DNA of 64,000 nucleotides from contig NZ_JAAAPJ010000006.1 in the NCBI RefSeq assembly GCF_009909145.1, positions 496,001 to 560,000 of the forward strand, written 5' to 3'. The translations under genes and the position numbers were made by a program. Under the pieces are notes generated by a model. That model searched no databases. It was not told the DNA's origin and saw only the letters and a program-made list of their open reading frames with translations. This stretch comes from Corallococcus silvisoli (lineage in GTDB: Bacteria > Myxococcota > Myxococcia > Myxococcales > Myxococcaceae). This document shows, piece by piece, positions 26,604-35,272 of the stretch (the first letter of the stretch is position 1; each line of letters opens with the position of its first letter).

Positions 26604-26614
26604 CGCAAACGCGG

Positions 26615-26674
26615 CACCGCCCCGGTCCATCAGGGCACCGGGGCGGTGGGGTTGGGGCCGGTAAGGCCCTTTTT
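26615..26674. terminator. Double terminator between converging small genes
   Basis: CACCGCCCCGGT and ACCGGGGCGGTG (26615-26648) form a perfect 12-bp stem with a 10-base loop. GGGGCC…AAGGCCC (26654-26669) then forms a short stem directly followed by TTTTT (26670-26674). The first can serve both strands. The second is a plus-strand intrinsic terminator. Confidence 0.75.
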
Positions 26675-26700
26675 CATGTCCGCGAGCGGGACCGGGCGCT

Positions 26701-26922
26701 TCAGCCCATCCCGTATCTCAGGCGTTCCTTGTCCTCCGCGCGGTTGTACGCGGTGGCCGCGGCGATGACGTGGCACACCCAGCCCAGGATGCCGCCCGTG
26801 CCCAGCCAGAAGCCGGGCGTGATGATGAGCCAGAAGACCCCGCGCAGGATGTCACCGTTGTAGATCTGCCCCACGCCGGGGATGAAGAACGACAGCAGCG
26901 CAGCAAGACCGGGACGCGACAT
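26701..26922 (-). CDS. TM2-domain membrane protein
   Basis: A 73-residue protein with two transmembrane helices. LAALLSFFIPGVGQIYNGDI is the TM2-domain signature (P-G-x-G-Q-x-Y-x-G), and WVCHVIAAATAYNRA forms the end of helix 2. TM2 proteins are small inner-membrane proteins of unclear role. GGAGG lies 9 bases before the ATG at 26922. It is monocistronic. Confidence 0.85.
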   Translation of the reverse strand: MSRPGLAALLSFFIPGVGQIYNGDILRGVFWLIITPGFWLGTGGILGWVCHVIAAATAYNRAEDKERLRYGMG

Positions 26923-27058
26923 GGATTCGTTCCTCCTTGTCCTCATCCTACGGTCCCGTGGGGCGCCCATTGCATCCTCCGACGGACACGCCTGTCTGCC
27001 TGGTGTCCCTGCGCGGTGGATGGGGTGCAACGCCTCGCGGTCCCCGCTAGCATGACGC

Positions 27059-29605
27059 ATGTTCCTCCAGCCCCGGGGTCACGGCGCGGAAGGGACGGGG
27101 GGAGTCATCATCCAAGGTCGGCATCCAGCCCGTGTGGCGGCGTTCCCGGTCCGGGGCCTCGTGGAGGTCCTGGCGTTGGCGGGCGTGTACCTGCTGGCCG
27201 CGCGGGGCGCGCTGTCGCTGGCGGCGGAGGACAGCCACATCTGTCCCGTGTGGCTGCCCTCGGGGGTGGCGCTGGGGGGACTGCTGGTGCTGGGCGTGTC
27301 GCGCTGGCCCGCGGTGCTGCTGGCCTCCTGGGCGGTGACGCTGTCGATGGACGTGTCGCCGGGCGTGGGGCTGGGCGTCGCCGTCGGGTCCACGCTGGAG
27401 GCCGTGCTGGGGGCCCTGCTGCTGCGGCGCGTGGAGTCCTCCCAGGAGCTGCACAGCGTGCGGGACGTGGCGTGGCTGGGCGCGGCGGCGGCGCTGGGGG
27501 CCCTCCTGGGCGCGGGGCCGGGCGCGCTGAACCTGGTGCGGGGCGGGCTGGTGCCCGGCGAGCAGTGGGCGCCCGCGGCCTGGCTGTGGTGGATGGCGGA
27601 CCTGCTGGGGATGCTGCTGGTGGCGCCCGTGCTGCTGCTGGTGCGCAGGGGGCGGCTGGGGGCGCGCTCCTGGGAGGCCGCGGTGCTGCCGGCGGTGACG
27701 CTGGCGGTGAGCGTGGGCGTCTTCGCCTTCCCGCAGCCGGGCTCCAGCATGGCGCACGCGCTGGCGTTCCTGCTCTTCCCGCTGTCGGCGTGGGCGGCCC
27801 TGCGCTTCGGCCTGCGGGGCGCGGCGCTGTCCTCGCTCTTCGTCGCGCTGGCGGCCATCGCCGGCACCGCGCGGGGGCTGGGGCCGTTCGCCACGCCGGA
27901 CTCGCCGCCGCGGGGCCTGGTGGTGCTGCAGCTCTTCATCGGCATCACCACGCTGACGGGCCTGCTGCTCGCGGCGGCGCGCGCGGAGCGCCGCCAGGCG
28001 GTGGCGCTGCTGGAGCTGCTGGCCACCACCGTGCGCGCGGTGCACGAGGGCGTGCTCATCTGCGAGGTGCGCGAGTCCGGGGCCCTGCGCACGGTGTTCG
28101 TCAACGAAGCCCTGTGCGGGTTGGTGGGCCGGCGGCGCGAGGAGCTGGTGGGCGCGGCGCCCGGGGCGCTGCTGGCGTCCGACGATGACGGGGAGCGGCA
28201 GCGGCTGGCGGAGGCGCTGCGCGAGGAGCGCTCGCTGCGCGCGGAGGTGGCGCTCACGCGGCCGGACGGCACGCGGGTGTGGAGCGAGATGCAGCTGTCC
28301 CCGGTGCGCGCCGACGGCCGGGGCGTGACGCACTTCGTGGCCACCCACCGCGACGTCACCGCGACGAAGGAGCTGCAGGCCCGGCTGGTGGCCGCCGAGC
28401 GCGTGGCCGCGGTGGGCACGCTGGCCGCGGGCGTGGGCCATGAAATCAACAACCCGCTGGCCTACCTGGCGCTGAACCTGGACGCCGCCGAGCGGAGCCT
28501 GACGGCGGAGGGCGAGGCGCCTCCCCCGGCCATGCGCGACGCGCTGGACAGCGTGCGCCACGCCCAGGAGGGCGCGGAGCGGATCCGCCTCATCGTGAAG
28601 GACCTGCAGGTGTTCAGCCGGGAGGACGCCCCGGAGCGGGGACTGCTGGACCTGAACGCGCTGGTGCCGCCCGCGGTGCGCGTCGTGCTCCATGCGCTGC
28701 GCTCGCGCGCCCGGCTGGTGGAGGACTTCGGGCCGGTGCCCCGCGTGCTCGGCAGCGAGGCGCGCCTGGGGCAGGTGCTGCTCAACCTGCTGGTGAACGC
28801 CCTGCAGGCCATCCCGGAGGGCGAACCGGGCCGCCACGAGGTGCGCGTGCGCACCGGCACGGACGCGTCCGGTCAGGCGCGCGTGGAGGTGGAGGACACC
28901 GGCGGCGGCATCCCCCCGGACGTGCTGCCGCGCATCTTCGACCCGTTCTTCACCACCAAGGGCCGCGAGGAGGGCACGGGCCTGGGGCTGGCCATCTGCC
29001 AGCAGATCGTCCGCGCGCACGGGGGCGAGCTGCGCGTGCACAGCGTGCCGGGGCAGGGCGCCACCTTCACGCTGCTCCTGCCACCCGCGCCGGTGCGGAG
29101 CGCCGGGCCCGGCTCCTCCGCGCCTTCCCTGCGCGCGGTCTCGTGGAGCGGGGCGGCCTGCCGGACGGAGTTCGCGTCCTCCGGGCGGCGCGGCCGGGTG
29201 CTCATCGTGGACGACGAGCCCCGGCTGGCGCAGTCCATGCGCCTGCTGCTGGAGCCCGCGCACGACGTGGTCACCGCCACGCGCGGCGAGGACGCGCTGG
29301 CGAGGGTGGCGGCCGGGGAGGCCTTCGACGTGGTGCTCTGTGACCTGCAGATGCCGGGCATGGACGGCATCGCGGTGTACCGGCGGCTGGTGGAGGACGC
29401 GCCCGCGCTGGTGGCCCGGCTGGTGTTCATCTCCGGCGGTGCGTCGTCGCCGGAGGCGCGGGCGTTCGTGGAGACCCTGGCCCACCGGGTGCTGGAGAAG
29501 CCGGTGCGCCCGGACGTGCTGCTGGCCACGGTGGAGGCCATGCTGGCGGGCGGCCTCCCCGGGGAGGCCGCGCGCGGCGCGGTGGGCGGCACGCGCCGCG
29601 GCTAG
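27059..29605 (+). CDS. MASE1-PAS hybrid histidine kinase with receiver domain
   Basis: The protein has 848 residues. About 8-10 hydrophobic helices (residues about 30-305) begin VYLLAARGALSLA…VWLPSGVALG, the MASE1 integral-membrane sensor signature. A PAS domain (about 320-440), HisKA with His461 (GHEINNPLAYLALNLDAAE), HATPase_c (DTGGGIPPDVLPRIFDPFF, TGLGLAICQQIV) and a C-terminal receiver follow. The receiver has RVLIVDDEP, phosphoacceptor Asp762 in CDLQMPGMDG, and a conserved Lys in LEKPVRP. It is a hybrid kinase that passes phosphate internally and then presumably to an Hpt partner not present here. MASE1 ligands are mostly unknown. The start is the first ATG, and a later GTG cannot be excluded. 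Confidence 0.9.
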   Translation: MFLQPRGHGAEGTGGVIIQGRHPARVAAFPVRGLVEVLALAGVYLLAARGALSLAAEDSHICPVWLPSGVALGGLLVLGVSRWPAVLLASWAVTLSMDVSPGVGLGVAVGSTLEAVLGALLLRRVESSQELHSVRDVAWLGAAAALGALLGAGPGALNLVRGGLVPGEQWAPAAWLWWMADLLGMLLVAPVLLLVRRGRLGARSWEAAVLPAVTLAVSVGVFAFPQPGSSMAHALAFLLFPLSAWAALRFGLRGAALSSLFVALAAIAGTARGLGPFATPDSPPRGLVVLQLFIGITTLTGLLLAAARAERRQAVALLELLATTVRAVHEGVLICEVRESGALRTVFVNEALCGLVGRRREELVGAAPGALLASDDDGERQRLAEALREERSLRAEVALTRPDGTRVWSEMQLSPVRADGRGVTHFVATHRDVTATKELQARLVAAERVAAVGTLAAGVGHEINNPLAYLALNLDAAERSLTAEGEAPPPAMRDALDSVRHAQEGAERIRLIVKDLQVFSREDAPERGLLDLNALVPPAVRVVLHALRSRARLVEDFGPVPRVLGSEARLGQVLLNLLVNALQAIPEGEPGRHEVRVRTGTDASGQARVEVEDTGGGIPPDVLPRIFDPFFTTKGREEGTGLGLAICQQIVRAHGGELRVHSVPGQGATFTLLLPPAPVRSAGPGSSAPSLRAVSWSGAACRTEFASSGRRGRVLIVDDEPRLAQSMRLLLEPAHDVVTATRGEDALARVAAGEAFDVVLCDLQMPGMDGIAVYRRLVEDAPALVARLVFISGGASSPEARAFVETLAHRVLEKPVRPDVLLATVEAMLAGGLPGEAARGAVGGTRRG

Positions 29606-29612
29606 GCGGGCG

Positions 29613-30206
29613 TCAGACGCGCAGCCACTTGCGGGCGGTGGGGCCGAAGAAGCGCACCACGCTGCCCACCAGGAAGAAGCGCACCGACCGGCCAATGACG
29701 GACGCGAGCAGGAAGCGCTCCAGCGGCACGGACACCAGACCGCTGCCGATGGCGACGATCTTGAACGGCGTGGGCAGGATGGAGCACAGGAGCGCCAGCA
29801 CCCAGAAGTTGCGCCCCAGCAGCTCGCCCACCGTGCCGGACACGCCGAAGCGGTCCACGCGCACGTTCAGGTCGATGTGCAGCAGCTGCGTGATGCCCTC
29901 GCCCACGCCCGCCCCCAGCCCGTAGCCGATGAGGCCGCCCACGAGGCTCGCCAGGGTGCCCATCAGGCAGTAGCGCACCCACTTCTTCGGCTGGGCGAGC
30001 ACCATGGGGACCAGGACGGCGAAGGGCGGGATGGGGAAGACGGACCCGTCCACCACCGACACGGCCATCATCGTGGCGAGCGCGTGCGGCGTGGAGGCGG
30101 CGGCCTCCACGCGCAGGTACAGCCGGCGGTACCAGGACGACTTCGGGGCTTCGGCGGCGGCCGGGGTGGCTGGAGAGGACGGGGCAGGAGGCTCGGTAGG
30201 GGACAT
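29613..30206 (-). CDS. YqaA/DedA-like membrane protein
   Basis: A 197-residue inner-membrane protein with about 35 Pro/Ala-rich N-terminal residues and four or five helices. SVVDGSVFPIPPFAVLVPMV and LVGGLIGYGLGAGVGEGI match the SNARE-associated/VTT-like fold of YqaA (COG1238). The C-terminal block is LPTPFKIVAIGSGLVSVPLE…VIGRSVRFFLVG. DedA-fold proteins flip undecaprenyl phosphate or phospholipids, so lipid or ion transport is a family inference. It converges on the hybrid kinase with only 7 bp between stops. Confidence 0.8.
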   Translation of the reverse strand: MSPTEPPAPSSPATPAAAEAPKSSWYRRLYLRVEAAASTPHALATMMAVSVVDGSVFPIPPFAVLVPMVLAQPKKWVRYCLMGTLASLVGGLIGYGLGAGVGEGITQLLHIDLNVRVDRFGVSGTVGELLGRNFWVLALLCSILPTPFKIVAIGSGLVSVPLERFLLASVIGRSVRFFLVGSVVRFFGPTARKWLRV

Positions 30207-30323
30207 GCGGTGGCGCACCCTAGCGGAACCCGGCGCCCTTGCCAGTGGGACACCGGGCCTGGATGCCTGCCTGATTGGAATGCGCCCTGGACCCTGGGGG
30301 CTTACAAACGTGGAAGGGTGACC

Positions 30324-30980
30324 ATGACCGCTCTTGAAACCGTGGAACGCGCCGCCAGCGCGCTGAAGGTGTTCCCCCTGCCGTCGGCGGTCCTGTTTCC
30401 CCACACCGTCATTCCCCTGCACATCTTCGAGCCGCGCTACCGGGCGCTGGTGAAGGACGCGCTCGCCACGGACCGGGTGCTGGCGCTGGGCCAGCTGGAG
30501 CCCGGGTGGGAGGGGAGCTACGAGGGCCGTCCGCCCCTGCAGCCCCTGCTCTGCGCGGGCGTCATCATCTGGGACGAGCAGGTGGAGGACGGGCGCTACA
30601 ACATCCTCCTCCAGGGCGTCAGCCGGGTGCGGATGGTGGAGGAGCTGTCGCCGGACACGCTCTACCGCCAGGTGCGGGCGCAGGTGCTGCCGGACCTGCC
30701 CTACACCGGGCCGGAGGAGGAGCAGCTGCGCCAGGCCGTCTTCGAGCTGGCCGGCCGGGTGCCGCCCTCGTTCGCGGAGGGCCTGCTGCCGGTGGCCGCC
30801 CGCGCCGGCGGGGGCATGCTGGCGGACGTGGTGGCGTCCGCGGTGGTGCCGGAGCCCGGGCGGCGGCAGGAGCTGTTGGGGGAGCTGGACGTCCGGCGCC
30901 GGCTGGAGCAGGTGCTGGGGGACCTGAGCGACCTGCTGGGCCAGCTGCAGCCCGTGCGCCCCAGCGGCCCCCTGAACTAG
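30324..30980 (+). CDS. LON N-terminal substrate-binding domain protein
   Basis: A 218-residue protein consisting of the Lon protease N-domain alone. VFPLPSAVLFPHTVIPLHIF followed by EPRYRALVKDAL is diagnostic, and GVIIWDEQVEDGRYNILLQG and the helical tail LDVRRRLEQVLGDLSDLL follow. There is no AAA+ or peptidase domain, so it does not degrade protein by itself. Stand-alone LON-domain proteins are common and may act as substrate adaptors. GAAGGGTG precedes the ATG at 30324. It is divergent from the YqaA-like gene. Confidence 0.88.
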   Translation: MTALETVERAASALKVFPLPSAVLFPHTVIPLHIFEPRYRALVKDALATDRVLALGQLEPGWEGSYEGRPPLQPLLCAGVIIWDEQVEDGRYNILLQGVSRVRMVEELSPDTLYRQVRAQVLPDLPYTGPEEEQLRQAVFELAGRVPPSFAEGLLPVAARAGGGMLADVVASAVVPEPGRRQELLGELDVRRRLEQVLGDLSDLLGQLQPVRPSGPLN

Positions 30981-31106
30981 GGCGGGGAGGGACGCGGAAC
31001 GGCCGGAGGCGCCGGGCCGCAGCAAGCGCTTGCCCTGGCCGCCCCTCCCGCGCATTGCTCGGGCCACGGGGCGCTCCTTCAAGCCCTCCAGGGAGAGCGA
31101 CGCACC

Positions 31107-32999
31107 ATGCGGCTCGTGAAGATTGGCATCGCCAGCGTCAACACCACCGTGGGCGCCTTCCAGGCGAACACCGACCGGGTGCTGGACATGGCGCGGAGGA
31201 TGGCGGCCGAGGACGTCACGCTGGGCGTCTTCCCCGAACAGGTCATCGCCGGCTACCCCGCGGAGGACCTGGTCCAGTGGCAGGGCTTCATGGACCACCA
31301 GTGGCCGGAGCTGGAGCGCTTCGCGAAGGAGACCGCGGCGCTGCCCCTGGTCAGCATCGTGGGCGTGGGCGTGGCCCACCAGGGCGTGCGCCTCAACTGC
31401 GCCGCGGTGGTGGCGGGGGGCCGGGTGCTGGGGCTGGTCCCCAAGGAGAAGCTGCCCACCTACAACGTCTTCTACGAGGGCCGGACGTTCGGCCACGGCC
31501 AGCCGGGCATGGCGGAGACGCACCGGGGCGTGCCGCTGGGGGACTTCCTCTTCCAGTTCGACTTCGGCGTGGTGGCGCCGGAGGTGTGCGAGGACATCTG
31601 GAGCGCGGACGGCCCCATGCGCCGGCGCGTGTACTCCGGCGGCGAGCTGGTGGTGAACCTGTCCGCGTCCCCCTTCCGCCTGGGCTTCTGGGAGACGCGC
31701 CGCGAGCTCATCGCCACGCGCGCGTCGGACCACCAGGTGACCATCGCCTACGCGAACGCGGTGGGCAGCAACGACGGGCTCATCTTCGACGGCGGCGGCT
31801 TCATCAACCAGAACGGCCGCCACGTGCTGGAGACGCCGCGCTTCCAGCAGGGCTACACCTGCGCCGTGGTGGACCTGGACCGCACGCTGCGCCTGCGCGC
31901 GGAGAACACCACCTGGCGCGTGGACCGCGAGTCCTGGGTGGCTGGCGGCGGCCCCAAGGTGCCCACCGTGGACTGCACGCAGGCGGTGACGACCCAGCGC
32001 CAGAAGCTGTCCTACCCGGTGCCCGCGCACCGCAGCTTCTTCCTGCCCGCGCCGGATACCCGCCGCACCCCGCGCGAGGCGCTGTGCGAGGACATCCTGG
32101 ACGCGCTGGCCCTGGGCGTGGGCGACTACTTCGAGAAGACGCGCGCCTTCAAGCTGTTCGGCATCGCGCTGTCGGGGGGGCGGGACTCGCTGCTCACGCT
32201 GCTCATCGCGCACCGGTACGCGAAGCGCGCGCGGCCGGAGGACCCGGGCTCGCTCATCCAGGCCTTCTACATGCCCAGCCCCTACTCCAGCCAGCAGACG
32301 CGCGACGCGGCGGAGACCATCGCGCGCGAGCTGGGCGTCGGCTTCCAGGTGGTGTCCATCGAGGAGGCCTTCGAACGGGAGAAGGCCGCCGCCCAGACGA
32401 TGCTGGGCGCGACGAAGCTCACCCCCATCACCGAGCAGAACATCCAGGCCCGCATCCGCGCCCAGCGCATGTGGAACTGGAGCAACTCCTGCGGGGGCCT
32501 GTTCCTCCAGACGGGCAACATGAGCGAGAAGTCGGTGGGCTACACCACCATCGGCGGGGACCTGATGGGCGCGCTCGCGGTCATCGCCAACGTGCCCAAG
32601 ACGGTGGTGATGTACCTGCTGGACTACCTCCAGGAGACCACCGGCTTGGAAGGCATCCGCAAGGTGCTGGCCAAGCCCGCGGGGCCGGAGCTGGCGCACG
32701 ACCAGGTGGGCGAGGAGGAGCTGATGCCCTTCCCCATCCTGGACGCGTGCTTCTACCTGCACGCGGGCGAGAAGCTCACGCCGTCGGAGATGCGCACCGC
32801 GCTCACCGCGATGTTCCCGGAGGTGGAGGCCGAACGGCTGGGCGGGTACGTGGACCGCTTCGTGCGCCTGTTCCAGCAGTCCATCTACAAGTGGGTGCAG
32901 TCGCCGCTGTCGCTGCACATCGGCAACCTGGACCTGGACCGTGAGCGCGCATTGCAATTGCCTGTCGTCACCGGTTCAGCGTGGCTGCGCGACGCCTGA
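31107..32999 (+). CDS. nadE: Glutamine-dependent NAD+ synthetase
   Basis: A 630-residue two-domain enzyme making NAD+ from nicotinate adenine dinucleotide with glutamine and ATP. The N-terminal nitrilase-type glutaminase has the Glu-Lys-Cys triad: Glu in VFPEQVIAGYP, Lys in LVPKEKLPTYNVFYEGRTF, and Cys in APEVCEDIW (about residue 160). The C-terminal ammonia-dependent synthetase has the P-loop ALSGGRDSLLT (about 352-362, with Arg at a position often Ile or Val), plus QTGNMSEKSVGYTTIGGDL. The length is typical for fused NadE. The start is an ATG with AGGGAGAG upstream. It is monocistronic. Confidence 0.93.
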   Translation: MRLVKIGIASVNTTVGAFQANTDRVLDMARRMAAEDVTLGVFPEQVIAGYPAEDLVQWQGFMDHQWPELERFAKETAALPLVSIVGVGVAHQGVRLNCAAVVAGGRVLGLVPKEKLPTYNVFYEGRTFGHGQPGMAETHRGVPLGDFLFQFDFGVVAPEVCEDIWSADGPMRRRVYSGGELVVNLSASPFRLGFWETRRELIATRASDHQVTIAYANAVGSNDGLIFDGGGFINQNGRHVLETPRFQQGYTCAVVDLDRTLRLRAENTTWRVDRESWVAGGGPKVPTVDCTQAVTTQRQKLSYPVPAHRSFFLPAPDTRRTPREALCEDILDALALGVGDYFEKTRAFKLFGIALSGGRDSLLTLLIAHRYAKRARPEDPGSLIQAFYMPSPYSSQQTRDAAETIARELGVGFQVVSIEEAFEREKAAAQTMLGATKLTPITEQNIQARIRAQRMWNWSNSCGGLFLQTGNMSEKSVGYTTIGGDLMGALAVIANVPKTVVMYLLDYLQETTGLEGIRKVLAKPAGPELAHDQVGEEELMPFPILDACFYLHAGEKLTPSEMRTALTAMFPEVEAERLGGYVDRFVRLFQQSIYKWVQSPLSLHIGNLDLDRERALQLPVVTGSAWLRDA

Positions 33000-33190
33000 T
33001 GCGTGTCTGTCATTGACGGTGGACAGGGGGGCGGGCAGGCCCTCCGTCCCCGTGAAGTGGCTCTGAAACCACGCCTCCTCCCTTGGAGGGGGAACGGGCG
33101 GTTCGGCTTTCCTTGATGACCCACGGACGGCTTGCCGGATGTCCCTCGCACGACAACCTTCATGTCAGTCAGTCGACGGAGGAGGGTTGA

Positions 33191-34336
33191 ATGAAAGCGA
33201 AAATTCTGGCGGGCGCCATCGCGGCGCTCATGTACGGGACGGGCGCGGTGGCGGAGGAGGCGGAGGGGCAGAAGGAGTGCCCTCCTGGACAGACCGCGGT
33301 CCACAAGAACAAGACGCACAAGAGCAGCTCGAGCAGCTCGGCGAAGGCGTCTCCTGGCACGGTCCAGGAAGAGGACCTCGTCATCGAGGAAGTGCCCGTG
33401 GACAACTCCCAGGGCACGGGGGGCAGCGGGTCGTCTGGCAGCAGCGAGCAGGGCCTGAGCAGCCCCAGCGGGGCCACGGGTGGCAGCGGCGCGGTCTACA
33501 TGAACATGCCGCTGCGCTGCGAGCCGGTGGATCAGTCTGGCATGGGTGGCAGCGGCGGCAGTGGCATCACGCCTCCGCCTCCCGCGGCCACGCCTCCGCC
33601 TCCCGCGGCCACGCCACCCGCGCCTCCGCCTCCGCCTCCCGCGAACGGCGGCATGAGCCAGAGCGACAGCGGGCTGTCCGGCACGTCGTCCAGTGCGGAC
33701 GCCACGGGAGGCAGTGGCCTCTCCACGCCGCCGCCGTCCTCGGACTACCGCCCCTCGGCGTCGTCCAATGAGGACATCCAGCCGCTGGAGGTGGAGAACA
33801 AGAAGAGCAAGAACGCGAAGAAGGGCCTGACGGTGCTCATCGGTGGCGGTGTGGAAGGCTACACCGGCGCCCTGGCTCCGCAGCTCTCGCCGGGTCCTAC
33901 CGCGGGCGTGACGGCGTCGCTCAAGCCGACGTCCGTGCTGGGCATCGAGGTCGGCTACACCGGCGCCTTGAACAACATCCGTCACGCCGGTGACGCGGGC
34001 GCCTCCAGCGGCCCGGACCTGGTGCGCAACGGTGGCCAGGCGGCCATGACGCTCGCCGTCGCGCCCACGGCCATCCAGCCGTACCTGATGGGCGGTATCG
34101 GTATCAGCAACTACCACTTCCGAGGGGGTGAATCGCTGGGCTACAAGGACGACACCGTGGGCAACGTGCCGGCGGGCGTGGGTCTGCGCAGCCACATCGG
34201 CCACTTCACCGCCGACCTGCGTGGCTACTACAACTTCCTGTTCGACAAGGATTTCGCTCCGGACATCAAGAGCAACGGCAATCCGTCGGGCGGTGGTAGC
34301 TACACGACCTCGCTGAACGTGGGCGGTACGTTCTGA
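33191..34336 (+). CDS. Outer-membrane beta-barrel protein with low-complexity linker
   Basis: The protein has 381 residues. The signal peptide MKAKILAGAIAALMYGTGAV ends AEEA. Residues about 25-195 are a Ser/Gly/Thr/Pro-rich segment (GGSGSSGSSEQG, MGGSGGSG, then a PPPPAATPP-type repeat). Residues about 205-381 alternate polar and hydrophobic residues with Gly/Tyr and end NVGGTF, the pattern of an eight-strand barrel with a C-terminal aromatic (EVGYTGALNNI…YLMGGIGISNYHF…FTADLRGYYNF). An OmpA/OmpW-type small barrel tethered to a flexible arm is likely. AGGAGGG precedes the ATG. It is followed by an intrinsic terminator. Confidence 0.75.
   Translation: MKAKILAGAIAALMYGTGAVAEEAEGQKECPPGQTAVHKNKTHKSSSSSSAKASPGTVQEEDLVIEEVPVDNSQGTGGSGSSGSSEQGLSSPSGATGGSGAVYMNMPLRCEPVDQSGMGGSGGSGITPPPPAATPPPPAATPPAPPPPPPANGGMSQSDSGLSGTSSSADATGGSGLSTPPPSSDYRPSASSNEDIQPLEVENKKSKNAKKGLTVLIGGGVEGYTGALAPQLSPGPTAGVTASLKPTSVLGIEVGYTGALNNIRHAGDAGASSGPDLVRNGGQAAMTLAVAPTAIQPYLMGGIGISNYHFRGGESLGYKDDTVGNVPAGVGLRSHIGHFTADLRGYYNFLFDKDFAPDIKSNGNPSGGGSYTTSLNVGGTF
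33569..33610 (+). repeat. Tandem 21-bp repeat encoding the Pro/Ala linker
   Basis: The unit acgcctccgcctcccgcggc+c occurs twice in perfect tandem (33569-33589 and 33590-33610), followed by a degenerate third copy to about 33645. It encodes TPPPPAA repeats. Slippage here would change linker length without shifting frame. Confidence 0.8.
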
Positions 34337-34375
34337 AGCTGAACCCTGCTTGAAACATCCATGGCAGGCGCTGGC

Positions 34376-34419
34376 GGCGGGTGTCCGGAAACAACCGGGC
34401 GCCCGCCGTCACTCTTTTT
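34376..34419 (+). terminator. Intrinsic terminator of the beta-barrel gene
   Basis: GGCGGGTGTCCGG pairs with CCGGGCGCCCGCC (13 bp, two G-U wobbles) around AAACAA. GTCACTC and a run of five T follow (34415-34419). Confidence 0.85.
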
Positions 34420-34516
34420 GTTTCCGGCGGGGGCTGGGCATTCAGGGAGGCAGGAGGCTGCGGCTGGCGTTAGAGTGCCCATTTTTCCATGGCGGATTCC
34501 CGCCAAGGAGCCGGGC

Positions 34517-34840
34517 ATGAGTCTGAAGGTGGAAGACGTGAAGGTCGGGACCGGGGCCGAGGCGGTCGCGGGCAAGCGGGTGACGGTGCACTACGTGGGC
34601 ACGCTCACCGACGGAAAGAAGTTCGACAGCAGCCGGGACCGGGGCCAGGGCTTCGCCTTCCCCCTGGGCGCGGGCCACGTCATCCAGGGCTGGGACCAGG
34701 GCGTCGCTGGCATGAAGGTGGGCGGCGTCCGCAAGCTCACCATTCCGCCGGAGCTGGGCTATGGCGCGCGCGGCGCGGCCGGTGTGATTCCCCCCAACGC
34801 CACCCTGCTGTTCGAGGTGGAGCTGTTGGACGTTCGTTAG
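34517..34840 (+). CDS. FKBP-type peptidyl-prolyl cis-trans isomerase
   Basis: A 107-residue single FKBP domain. GKRVTVHYVGTLTDGKKFDS and GAGHVIQGWDQGVAGMKVGG include the conserved Tyr, Phe, Asp, Val-Ile and Trp of the FK506/proline pocket. It ends KLTIPPELGYGARGAAGVIPPNATLLFEVEL. There is no signal peptide, so it is cytoplasmic. It catalyses prolyl isomerisation and may chaperone. GGAG is 8 bases before the ATG at 34517. Ten bp after its stop the thioredoxin gene starts, so the two probably form an oxidative-folding or chaperone operon. A TAGAGT -10-like hexamer lies at 34471-34476. Confidence 0.95.
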   Translation: MSLKVEDVKVGTGAEAVAGKRVTVHYVGTLTDGKKFDSSRDRGQGFAFPLGAGHVIQGWDQGVAGMKVGGVRKLTIPPELGYGARGAAGVIPPNATLLFEVELLDVR

Positions 34841-34850
34841 GAGGCTGTTC

Positions 34851-35234
34851 ATGGCGACGCTCGAAATCACGAAGGACAACTTCAAGGAGACGGTGGGCAA
34901 GGGCGGCATCGTCGTCCTGGACTGGTGGGCCACCTGGTGCGGCCCGTGCCGGGCGTTCGCGCCCGTCTTCGAGAAGGTCTCCGAGGTGCACTCGGACATC
35001 GCGTTCGGGAAGATCGACACCGACGCGCAGCCGGAGCTGTCCGGCGCCTTCGAGATCCGCTCCATCCCCACGCTGATGGTGTTCCGCGACGGCATCCTCC
35101 TGTTCGAGCAGCCGGGAGCACTGCCCCAGGCCGCGCTGGAGGACCTGCTCAAGCAGGTGCGCGCGCTGAACATGGACGACGTGCGGCGCGAGGTCGAAGC
35201 GCAGCGCGCCGCGAAGGAAGCCCCCAAGGCCTGA
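34851..35234 (+). CDS. Thioredoxin
   Basis: A 127-residue thioredoxin. VVLDWWATWCGPCRAFAPVF gives the dithiol W-C-G-P-C active site at residues 30-34, and EIRSIPTLMVFRDG gives the cis-proline. It is slightly longer than TrxA because of a charged helical tail (VRREVEAQRAAKEAPKA). There is no signal peptide, so it is a cytoplasmic disulfide reductant. GGAGG is 7 bases before the ATG. It is the second gene of an operon with the FKBP. A convergent stem-loop follows. Confidence 0.95.
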   Translation: MATLEITKDNFKETVGKGGIVVLDWWATWCGPCRAFAPVFEKVSEVHSDIAFGKIDTDAQPELSGAFEIRSIPTLMVFRDGILLFEQPGALPQAALEDLLKQVRALNMDDVRREVEAQRAAKEAPKA

Positions 35235-35244
35235 CGTTCCGCCG

Positions 35245-35272
35245 GGGCCTTCCCCTCGCAAGGGGAGGGCCC
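35245..35272. terminator. Convergent terminator between thioredoxin and MbnP-like gene
   Basis: GGGCCTTCCCCT and AGGGGAGGGCCC form a 12-bp stem with one G-U and a CGCA tetraloop. It begins 10 bp after the thioredoxin stop and touches the stop codon of the lipoprotein on the other strand, so it can end both transcripts. Confidence 0.7.

Noticed and set aside
30207..32957. Minus-strand open extension upstream of the YqaA-like gene, antisense to LON and nadE
   Set aside because: The composition is non-protein-like. YqaA domain sequence starts only at 30206, and nadE on the other strand is certain.
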